This document shows, piece after piece, positions 5,482 through 10,076 of a DNA stretch of 10,076 nucleotides; position 1 is the stretch's first letter; every line of letters begins with the position of its first letter. Both the position numbers and the translations under genes were made by a program. The stretch covers positions 1-10,076 of the forward strand of contig JAPJOW010000157.1 of the NCBI GenBank assembly GCA_030826005.1, read 5' to 3'. This DNA comes from Aliterella sp. RAGGC_92 (lineage in GTDB: Bacteria; Cyanobacteriota; Cyanobacteriia; Cyanobacteriales; Chroococcidiopsidaceae). The notes under the pieces were generated by a model. It did not search any database. It worked only from the letters and a program-made list of their open reading frames with translations, and was not told the DNA's origin.

Positions 5482-8373
5482 ATGCGACTTCTTCAAACTT
5501 GGTTCAGCGTTGCTAGTGCCACGCTGATATTGTCTTATCTCCAGCAAATCCACAACCCAACAATTTCTAAGGTTGTAGCTCAATCTGCTACAGGCTCTAG
5601 TACAGTTTTACCAGAAAATTCTCAACCAACACCCCCCGCGCCGTCTTCTACAGGCTCAGAAACAACTTTACCGGAATACGACGATCGCGAATCGTCCGGC
5701 GCTGGGACAATTTTACCGGAAGATAGTAAGGAAAATGAGTCAAATAGTGCGGCAGCAGAAAGACTATTTAAACAAGCAACCGAGCAATTTCGCAACCGTC
5801 AATACGCAGAAGCACTCCAGACTTATCAACAAGTTTTAGCGATTAGACAACAAAAGGGCGATCGCCTAGGTACGGGAGAAATTTTACAACAAATTGGTGC
5901 AGTCTACGATCGCTTAGGACAATATTCTCAAGCTCTCAACTACTATCAGCAAGCTTTAACTCTCCGCCAGCAAATAGATAATAAGGTCGGAATTGGTAGC
6001 ACTCTTAATAGTATTGGCTCTGTTTATCAGCAGCAAGGCAATTTTCGCCGCGCTTTGCAATTTTACGAACAAGCTTTAGCTATCCGCCAACAAGTCAATG
6101 ATACCCCAGGAGTTGGGCGCACTCTCAATAATATTGGCTTAGTCTATAACCAGTTGGGACAGTATCCCCGTGCTATCGAGTTTTATCAGCAAGCATTAAA
6201 GATTTTTCAAACTATTAATAACCCGACCGGTGTCGGCGCTATTTTAAATAATATTGGTTTAGTAAAAACTCAACTCGGTCAGTACGACCAAGCAATTAAG
6301 TCTTACGAGCAAGCTTTAAGCGTCCGTCAACAAATTAATGATAAAGCAGGCGTTGGGACAACGCTCCACAATATCGGGTTTGTTTACGACAAACAGAACA
6401 ATCCTCACCGCGCCTTGGAGTTTTATCAACAAGCTTTAGTTATTCGTACCGAAGCTGGCGATAAAGCTGGCGTTGGTGCAACTCTTAATAATATTGGCTT
6501 TATTAGGGCAATTTTGCAGCAGCAGTCGCAAGCATTAACTTCTTTAAATCAAGCCTTGGCAATTTTTCAACAAATCGGCGACAAAGCAGGAGAAGGACGA
6601 ACAATAGATAGTATTGGTACGGCATACAAAATTTTCAATAACTCCACCCAAGCTTTGGGCTACTATCAGCAAGCGCTAGTTATTCAAAGAGAAGTTGGGG
6701 ACTTAGATGGCGAAAGAATTACGCTGAGAAATATTGGTGAAGTCTTAGAGCAGCAAAAACAGCACAGTTTAGCGATAATTTTTTACAAACAGTCGGTCAA
6801 TGTCACCGAAGCAATTCGTAAAGACTTGCGAGTATTAGAAGCTTCGCAACAAGAATCCTACACTACAACAATTAGCGATACCTACCGCGCTTTAGCGTCG
6901 TTACTTCTCAATCAAAATCGCGTGGTTGAAGGACAACAAATTCTGGACTTGCTCAAAGTTCAAGAGCTTGACGATTATTTGCGTAACGTTCCATCCCATC
7001 AGCAAACAACAATAGGTATCGAACTATTACCTATAGAACAACAAATTTTAGCTAAATACAGCGCCATTCAAGGGCGACTAGCAAGTATTAGCAAAGAGCT
7101 GACAGTAATTAGACAAATTTCCCCACAATCGCGCTCCGTTGCCCAAAAACAACGCCTCAGTCAGCTAGAGCAGCAACTTCAGCAAATTCTTCAGGTTGAA
7201 TTTAACCAATTTACTAATAGCCCGGAAGTTGTGGCATTAGTTCAACAGCTAAATCAAAGCCTCCGTACTCAAAACCCCAAACTACCTAATTTTAATTATT
7301 TGCAGCAACAGTTAAAAACTTTAGATGCCAAAGCAGCGCTACTTTATCCGTTAATTTTAGAAGATCGTCTAGAAATTGTCCTAATTACTGCAAATTCTCC
7401 CCCTGTTCACCGCTCGATTCCTGTCAAACGCACCGAACTTAAGCAAGCTGTCGCCGATTTTCGCGCCGCCCTAACTAATCGCAAACTATCTGCAAGGCGA
7501 GTAATGCAACCAGCTAATAAACTTTATAACTGGCTGATTGCCCCAATAGAAAAAGATTTGGCTGAAGCCGGGGTAAATAGCATTATCTACGCTCCTGACG
7601 GTCAGTTGCGTTACGTTCCTTTAGCGGCTTTATACGATGGCAAACAATGGCTAGTCGAGCGCTACAGCGTTAACAATATTACCGCCGCAAGTTTGATTAA
7701 TTTTAGCCCCCAGCCCTTAGATGCTCCGAAAATTTTAGCCGCAGCTTTCACGACGGGTAGTTATAACTTTAATATCGGCGCGAATCACTTTGAATTTGTA
7801 GGATTGCCTTTTGCGGGTAAAGAAGTTGCCCAGATTGCCGATCTAGTTCCAGGAACAACTAAGCTTTTAGATGGTAACTTCAATCGCGCGGCAACAGTTC
7901 CCAATTTAAGCAACTACAATATCATTCATTTGGCAACTCATGCTGCCTTTGTTAAAGGTCAACCAGAAGAATCTTTTATTTTATTTGGTAATGGCGATCG
8001 CGCTACACTTAGAGATATAGCGCAATGGAAGCTCACGGCGAATTTAGTTGTATTAAGTGCCTGTCAAACTGGGGTAGGCGGACAACTTGGTAATGGTGAG
8101 GAAATTCTTGGCTTAGGCTATCAAATGCAGCAAGCTGGAGCTAAAGCAACTATTGCTTCTTTATGGGTTGTAGATGATGAGGCTACCCAACAGTTAATGA
8201 ATGCTTTTTACCAGTCTTTGCCTCAAAAGTTCTCTAAAGCTGAAACTCTGCGCCAAGCTCAATTAACTCTAATTAATCAATCTTTTGGAAGTCGCAACGC
8301 TCATCCCTATTACTGGGCATCTTTTATATTGATTGGTAACGGGTTTGTCTTGGCTAACGATGTTGGGTTTTAA
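5482..8373 (+). CDS. Secreted TPR-repeat CHAT-domain protein (putative caspase-like peptidase)
   Basis: The CHAT domain belongs to clan CD, with caspases and separase, and uses a His/Cys dyad to cleave proteins. In this 963-residue product an N-terminal hydrophobic segment (8-20) with a cleavage-like VVAQ near residue 33 suggests export. A linker (35-90) carries three LPE motifs: STVLPE, TTLPEY and TILPED. Nine TPRs with an exact 40-residue period run from about 93 to 446, with a recurring inter-repeat pattern (I/V)xDKxGVGxTLNNIG. A helical, Gln-rich, coiled-coil-like region spans about 450-615. The CHAT domain runs from about 615 to 955: IIYAPDGQLRYVPLAAL at 701-717, IIHLATHAAF with catalytic His820, VVLSACQTGVG with catalytic Cys861, then ASLWVVDDEAT and HPYYWASFILIGN. 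Both catalytic residues are present. There is no Shine-Dalgarno site before ATG 5482. It follows the small TPR gene by 25 bases. Cyanobacteria often have several such exported TPR-CHAT proteins of unknown substrate. Protease activity here is inferred. Confidence 0.93.
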   Translation: MRLLQTWFSVASATLILSYLQQIHNPTISKVVAQSATGSSTVLPENSQPTPPAPSSTGSETTLPEYDDRESSGAGTILPEDSKENESNSAAAERLFKQATEQFRNRQYAEALQTYQQVLAIRQQKGDRLGTGEILQQIGAVYDRLGQYSQALNYYQQALTLRQQIDNKVGIGSTLNSIGSVYQQQGNFRRALQFYEQALAIRQQVNDTPGVGRTLNNIGLVYNQLGQYPRAIEFYQQALKIFQTINNPTGVGAILNNIGLVKTQLGQYDQAIKSYEQALSVRQQINDKAGVGTTLHNIGFVYDKQNNPHRALEFYQQALVIRTEAGDKAGVGATLNNIGFIRAILQQQSQALTSLNQALAIFQQIGDKAGEGRTIDSIGTAYKIFNNSTQALGYYQQALVIQREVGDLDGERITLRNIGEVLEQQKQHSLAIIFYKQSVNVTEAIRKDLRVLEASQQESYTTTISDTYRALASLLLNQNRVVEGQQILDLLKVQELDDYLRNVPSHQQTTIGIELLPIEQQILAKYSAIQGRLASISKELTVIRQISPQSRSVAQKQRLSQLEQQLQQILQVEFNQFTNSPEVVALVQQLNQSLRTQNPKLPNFNYLQQQLKTLDAKAALLYPLILEDRLEIVLITANSPPVHRSIPVKRTELKQAVADFRAALTNRKLSARRVMQPANKLYNWLIAPIEKDLAEAGVNSIIYAPDGQLRYVPLAALYDGKQWLVERYSVNNITAASLINFSPQPLDAPKILAAAFTTGSYNFNIGANHFEFVGLPFAGKEVAQIADLVPGTTKLLDGNFNRAATVPNLSNYNIIHLATHAAFVKGQPEESFILFGNGDRATLRDIAQWKLTANLVVLSACQTGVGGQLGNGEEILGLGYQMQQAGAKATIASLWVVDDEATQQLMNAFYQSLPQKFSKAETLRQAQLTLINQSFGSRNAHPYYWASFILIGNGFVLANDVGF
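5588..5721 (+). repeat. Imperfect repeats encoding LPE-motif linker
   Basis: CTACAGGCTC occurs at 5588-5597 and again exactly 60 bases on at 5648-5657. Each is followed by a related stretch ending in TTTACC(A/G)GAA. A third copy of the latter (CAATTTTACCGGAA) ends at 5721, 45 bases after the second. Together they encode TVLPE, TTLPE and TILPE between the signal peptide and the first TPR. The frame is kept throughout (20 and 15 codon steps), which points to in-frame duplication. Confidence 0.65.
5758..6820 (+). repeat. Nine tandem 120-bp TPR-coding units
   Basis: The nine TPRs of the CHAT gene repeat every 40 codons without a break. Recurrent words such as CAACAAGCTTTAG and AATAATATTGG come back in several units. 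The middle units (about residues 173-366) are the most alike. Near-identical tandem DNA of this sort can change copy number by recombination or slippage. Confidence 0.8.
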
Positions 8374-8386
8374 ACAGAAAATAATT

Positions 8387-8408
8387 TGGGGGTACTTTTG
8401 TCCCCCCA
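8387..8408 (-). terminator. GC-rich hairpin between convergent CHAT and psb30 genes
   Basis: TGGGGG (8387-8392) pairs with CCCCCA (8403-8408) around a 10-base loop, with possible extra AC/GT pairing inside. Read on the - strand the stem is followed by AAATTATTTT, a poor T-run. On the + strand no T-run follows. It lies between the CHAT stop (8373) and the psb30 stop (8432) and may end either transcript, more likely psb30. Confidence 0.4.
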
Positions 8409-8409
8409 T

Positions 8410-8437
8410 CTGTAGTCTTCGCCTTTTGCTTCTACAG
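8410..8437. repeat. Inverted repeat containing the psb30 stop codon
   Basis: CTGTAG (8410-8415) and CTACAG (8432-8437) are perfect inverted copies 16 bases apart. On the - strand the right arm holds the last sense codon and stop of psb30 (CTG TAG). It could form a 3'-end stem next to the stronger hairpin at 8387-8408. The function is not shown by sequence. Confidence 0.45.
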
Positions 8438-8563
8438 GTTGCCGTTACGAAAGGCAAGAATAAATATTACCACTGGCCCCGAAATCATAATTAGTCCCAC
8501 AGAAACCAACTGGGCAAGGACTAGCCAATTAATACTGTTTAATCCATCAAACAATGATTCCAT
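8432..8563 (-). CDS. psb30: Photosystem II reaction centre protein Psb30 (Ycf12)
   Basis: Psb30 (Ycf12) is a single-span thylakoid subunit of the photosystem II core, at its periphery near PsbJ/PsbK/PsbZ, where it helps stabilise the complex. The - strand ORF of 43 codons begins MESLFDGLNSINWLVLAQL and ends with the family hallmark SGPVVIFILAFRNGNL. One hydrophobic helix spans about residues 13-38. The length is normal for a complete gene. The start ATG (complement of 8561-8563) has a perfect GGAGG four bases upstream. The gene is convergent with the CHAT gene and divergent from the cysteine-cluster gene. It is easily missed because of its size. Recognition rests on the C-terminal signature and is strong. 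Confidence 0.95.
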   Translation of the reverse strand: MESLFDGLNSINWLVLAQLVSVGLIMISGPVVIFILAFRNGNL

Positions 8564-8567
8564 TTTT

Positions 8568-8572
8568 CCTCC
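8568..8572 (-). promoter_or_regulatory. Ribosome binding site of psb30
   Basis: On the - strand GGAGG precedes AAAA and the ATG at 8563-8561. It is the strongest Shine-Dalgarno sequence in the window, fitting a highly expressed photosystem gene, and it fixes the start. Confidence 0.8.
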
Positions 8573-8631
8573 AAATTGACCCAAAAAATTCTATCAATGC
8601 GCTACAAAATCCGCACCCTATCTTACCCTAA

Positions 8632-8645
8632 AGAGCGATCGCTCT
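8632..8645. repeat. 14-bp perfect palindrome centred on HIP1
   Basis: AGAGCGATCGCTCT is a full palindrome that extends a HIP1 octamer (8635-8642) by three bases on each side. It lies between divergent genes, upstream of the perfect TATAAT at 8667-8672. It may simply be a HIP1 copy or may serve as an operator. Only the symmetry is certain. Confidence 0.7.
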
Positions 8646-8666
8646 ATTAAAGTAACTTCACAATTG

Positions 8667-8672
8667 TATAAT
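8667..8672 (+). promoter_or_regulatory. Candidate -10 element for the cysteine-cluster gene
   Basis: This is an exact TATAAT in an AT-rich setting, 103 bases before the ATG at 8776. No -35 match accompanies it, so it may be an activator-dependent promoter or a chance match in AT-rich DNA. Confidence 0.3.
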
Positions 8673-8775
8673 AAATAATAACAAAACTCGCTTTTCTCTC
8701 ATCCTCCCTCTCCCGTCAAGCCTCTGAGAAAGTGCAATAAGCTAGAAAGAAGATACTTTAACAATTATTCAATAT

Positions 8776-9135
8776 ATGGCAACCTGGCAATGCGTCAAGC
8801 AATGTGGAGCGTGCTGTCACCTCGACGAGCGCGATCGCCCAGATTTAGAGGAGTACCTTTTACCCGCAGAATTAGAACTATACCGCAGTATGGTAGGAAT
8901 TGATGGTTGGTGCGTTAACTACGATCGGACTACGCGCGAATGCCGCATTTATGCCGATAGACCGCGTTTTTGTCGCGTGGAAGCGGAGGTATTTGCCGAT
9001 CTGTACGGGATAGAACAAGAAGAATTAAACGATTTTGCGATCGAATGCTGCGAACAACAAATTACCGGAGTTTATGGCGAATTGTCTTTAGAAATGCTGC
9101 ATTTTGAGACGGCGGTGGGGATAAGTTTAACTTAG
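8776..9135 (+). CDS. YkgJ-family cysteine-cluster protein (zinc/iron-chelating domain)
   Basis: The 119-residue product matches the YkgJ/UPF0153 family, small cytosolic proteins thought to bind Zn2+ or an iron-sulfur centre, with no settled biochemical function. The signature is at the N-terminus: C6-x3-C10-x2-C13-C14 (CVKQCGACC), followed by C46, C56 (YDRTTRECRIYADRP), C66 (RFCRVE) and a CC pair at 91-92. That gives nine cysteines in 119 residues. The block CRIYADRPRFCR is the typical second half of the motif. No signal peptide or membrane segment is seen. ATG 8776 has no close Shine-Dalgarno sequence, but the protein begins just before the cysteine cluster, as expected. It is divergent from psb30 and lies upstream of the exchanger pair, so a metal-related role fits the context, though only by inference. 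Confidence 0.9.
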   Translation: MATWQCVKQCGACCHLDERDRPDLEEYLLPAELELYRSMVGIDGWCVNYDRTTRECRIYADRPRFCRVEAEVFADLYGIEQEELNDFAIECCEQQITGVYGELSLEMLHFETAVGISLT

Positions 9136-9155
9136 TTATTAAACTAGGGGTTTTT
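9131..9155 (+). terminator. Weak intrinsic terminator after the cysteine-cluster gene
   Basis: CTTAGTT (9131-9137) can pair with AACTAGG (9142-9148), one pair being a wobble, around an ATTA loop. GG and then TTTTT (9151-9155) follow. The stop codon is inside the stem. The stem is AT-rich and so weak. Confidence 0.35.
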
Positions 9156-9245
9156 AAGATTTGTGCATTGGAGTTGATTTTTGTAACAAATGCAGAGAAA
9201 ATGAAAAGAATATGAGAAACCCCCTGTCCTTTAACCTGATTACCC

Positions 9246-9626
9246 GTGAAACTAGATGCTGCGCCTTTAAGTGAGAAGTTTTCTAATTCTTCTTCAGCTA
9301 TTGCATTAGAAAAAACGCCTAGGGCGATCGCGCTAGAGCGAAGAAGCTCTAAAGGAGCAATTTTTGGCTCTACATTTTTGACAATATTTTTAGCAGAATT
9401 AGGCGACAAAACTCAGTTAGCAACTTTATTGATGAGCGCTGAATCTCAAGCGCCTTGGGTAGTATTTTTAGGTGCAAGCACAGCTTTGGTTTCAACGAGC
9501 TTGTTGGGTGTAATGGTGGGGCGTTGGATTGCTAGTCGTTTTACGCCCAAAACTATAGAAGTAGCCGCAGGTATTAGTTTGCTATTGATATCGGCGACGC
9601 TGTTATGGGATGTAATTGTAGGATAA
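9246..9626 (+). CDS. Half-size GDT1/UPF0016 (TMEM165-type) cation exchanger subunit 1
   Basis: The GDT1/TMEM165/UPF0016 family moves Mn2+ and Ca2+ across membranes in exchange for H+. Full-length members have two similar halves of three membrane helices, each with an E-x-G-D-(K/R)-(T/S) motif that forms the cation site. This 126-residue protein has a single half: a polar N-terminal extension (1-36), helix 1 with FLAELGDKTQLATLLM (motif 51-57), helix 2 (about 70-92) and helix 3 (about 105-124). It must therefore work as a dimer, most likely with the next gene product four bases downstream. In Synechocystis such half-size pairs have been named hemi manganese exchangers (Hmx1/Hmx2, from memory). 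The start GTG 9246 is the first start after an in-frame stop at 9237, though it lacks a Shine-Dalgarno site. The 36-residue N-terminal extension is absent from its partner. Confidence 0.9.
   Translation: MKLDAAPLSEKFSNSSSAIALEKTPRAIALERRSSKGAIFGSTFLTIFLAELGDKTQLATLLMSAESQAPWVVFLGASTALVSTSLLGVMVGRWIASRFTPKTIEVAAGISLLLISATLLWDVIVG
9620..9623 (+). promoter_or_regulatory. Ribosome binding site of exchanger subunit 2
   Basis: AGGA lies seven bases before ATG 9631, inside the last sense codons of the upstream gene. This supports translational coupling of the two exchanger halves. Confidence 0.6.
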
Positions 9627-9630
9627 AAAT

Positions 9631-9936
9631 ATGGATTGGCATTTATTAGGACTGAGCTTTATTACCGTATTTTTGTCCGAATTAGGCGATAAAAGTCAAT
9701 TAGCAGCAATCGCTTTGAGCGGACAGTCATCTTCACCCCGCGCGGTGTTTTTTGGTACAGCTTTGGCGCTGGTATTGACTAGCTTACTGGGAGTTATTGC
9801 GGGAGAATGGATGGCAGAATTATTACCTGTGCGGACAGTAAAATTAATTGCCGCCATCGGGTTTGCTATTTTGGGAATGCGGTTGTTGCGCTCTAAAAGC
9901 GATCGCGATATTTTGAATCGCGAAGGAGAAAATTAA
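9631..9936 (+). CDS. Half-size GDT1/UPF0016 (TMEM165-type) cation exchanger subunit 2
   Basis: This is the second half-size GDT1 protein, 101 residues. Helix 1 (about 4-28) carries VFLSELGDKSQLAAIAL with the motif ELGDKSQ at 17-23. Helix 2 spans about 36-58 (AVFFGTALALVLTSLLGVIAG) and helix 3 about 68-86. It ends in a charged cytosolic tail (RLLRSKSDRDILNREGEN). It resembles its upstream neighbour around the motif and in the TALVSTSLLGV/LALVLTSLLGV region, so the pair arose by tandem duplication. The two genes are four bases apart and together rebuild the six-helix, two-motif exchanger found as one chain in full-length family members. A role in Mn2+ (or Ca2+) homeostasis is inferred from the family. 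The direction of transport and the membrane are not shown by the sequence. Confidence 0.92.
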   Translation: MDWHLLGLSFITVFLSELGDKSQLAAIALSGQSSSPRAVFFGTALALVLTSLLGVIAGEWMAELLPVRTVKLIAAIGFAILGMRLLRSKSDRDILNREGEN

Positions 9937-10019
9937 AAAAAAGCGATCGCCTGTTTAAGGGGATAAAAAGAAGGGTGGTTTGCTGCCAAGGAAAAATTTT
10001 ATTAATTTAGTAATGCCCG
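9937..10019. other. Intergenic stretch after the exchanger pair
   Basis: It holds a HIP1 octamer (9943-9950) just after an A8 run and an AT-rich stretch near 9991-10014. No clear terminator or RNA gene is seen. Confidence 0.5.
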
Positions 10020-10076
10020 TTAAAAATTAGTAATTTCCTGTATATTGCTCAGAGGCAGAGTCGCAAATAATTCTTC
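10020..10076 (-). CDS. Possible C-terminal end of a gene running off the right edge
   Basis: On the - strand one frame is open from the window edge to a TAA (complement of 10020-10022) and would encode 18 residues, EELFATLPLSNIQEITNF. The composition is protein-like and the frame ends exactly against the edge. The piece is too short to identify, and another - strand frame is also open for about 15 codons, so this could be chance. Confidence 0.25.
   Translation of the reverse strand, partial: EELFATLPLSNIQEITNF

Larger units (their letters stand above)
8573..8775. other. Divergent intergenic region between psb30 and the cysteine-cluster gene
   Basis: These 203 bases should hold both promoters. 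On the + strand TATAAT at 8667-8672 is a perfect -10, but no good -35 is seen 16-18 bases upstream. On the - strand TAGAAT and TAAGAT are possible -10 sequences for psb30, also without clear -35 boxes. A 14-bp palindrome lies between them at 8632-8645. No extra ORF is supported. Confidence 0.5.
911..9950. repeat. HIP1 octamers (GCGATCGC), at least 16 copies
   Basis: Perfect copies start at 911, 1279, 2401, 2724, 2955, 3543, 3848, 4104, 4796, 5858, 7994, 8635, 8831, 9324, 9899 and 9943. HIP1 is highly over-represented in many cyanobacterial chromosomes and is the best single taxonomic marker here. Most copies lie inside genes. Only three fall in the 3.85 kb between the recJ stop and the CHAT stop. 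Confidence 0.9.

Noticed and set aside
5588..5725. LPE motifs as sortase LPXTG anchors
   Set aside because: They are at the N-terminus, lack the TG residues in place, and no hydrophobic tail with positive residues follows.
5758..6820. Regular repeats as a CRISPR array
   Set aside because: The 120-base period is coding, in frame, and gives nine TPR units. There are no identical short repeats with unique spacers.
5482..8373. TPR-CHAT protein as a CRISPR-linked Craspase (type III-E)
   Set aside because: There is no Cas7-11 or other cas gene in the window, no array, and the protein appears to be exported.
8269..8457. A 62-codon - strand ORF over the CHAT end
   Set aside because: It overlaps the CHAT C-terminus and psb30 in another frame and has no family-like sequence. 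The true - strand gene here is psb30.
9062..9409. A 115-codon - strand ORF
   Set aside because: It is antisense to the YkgJ and exchanger genes, whose family motifs are clear on the + strand.
9943..9950. GCGATCGC after the exchanger pair as a terminator stem
   Set aside because: It is an ordinary HIP1 copy with no loop and no T-run after it.

Overview
The window is chromosomal DNA from a cyanobacterium. The evidence is a complete photosystem II psb30 (ycf12) gene, an SLH-OprB outer-membrane porin of the cyanobacterial type, and at least 16 perfect copies of the HIP1 octamer GCGATCGC (about one per 630 bases). I cannot name the genus. The DNA is moderately AT-rich, with very AT-rich intergenic stretches.

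Layout from left to right. (1) 46-2411: a cell-envelope pair on the + strand, an SLH-domain porin followed 14 bases later by an unrecognised secreted protein. (2) 2463-4520: recJ, the single-strand DNA exonuclease, with all DHH/DHHA1 motifs intact and a C-terminal extension. (3) 4521-4793: a 273-base AT-rich gap with a perfect 9-bp hairpin and a plausible sigma-70 promoter. (4) 4794-8373: a two-gene exported TPR module, made of a small secreted TPR protein and a 963-residue secreted TPR-CHAT protein with an intact His/Cys dyad. The two share related TPR and linker sequence, which suggests duplication or splitting of one ancestral gene. (5) 8432-8563 on the - strand: psb30, 43 codons, convergent with the CHAT gene. 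(6) 8776-9135: a YkgJ-type cysteine-cluster protein. (7) 9246-9936: two adjacent half-size GDT1/UPF0016 membrane proteins, each with one ELGDK(S/T)Q motif, likely forming one heteromeric cation (probably Mn2+) exchanger. (8) 9937-10076: non-coding, possibly with the tail of a - strand gene at the edge.

How the genes fit together. The left part concerns the envelope and the middle is DNA repair. The exported TPR-CHAT pair is the most unusual unit: a putative caspase-like protease outside the cytoplasm with a small TPR companion. The right part has a metal and photosystem theme: a PSII subunit, a possible metal-binding protein and a split Mn/Ca exchanger gene pair. That functional link is inference from adjacency. 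No rRNA, tRNA, CRISPR array, transposase or phage gene was seen.
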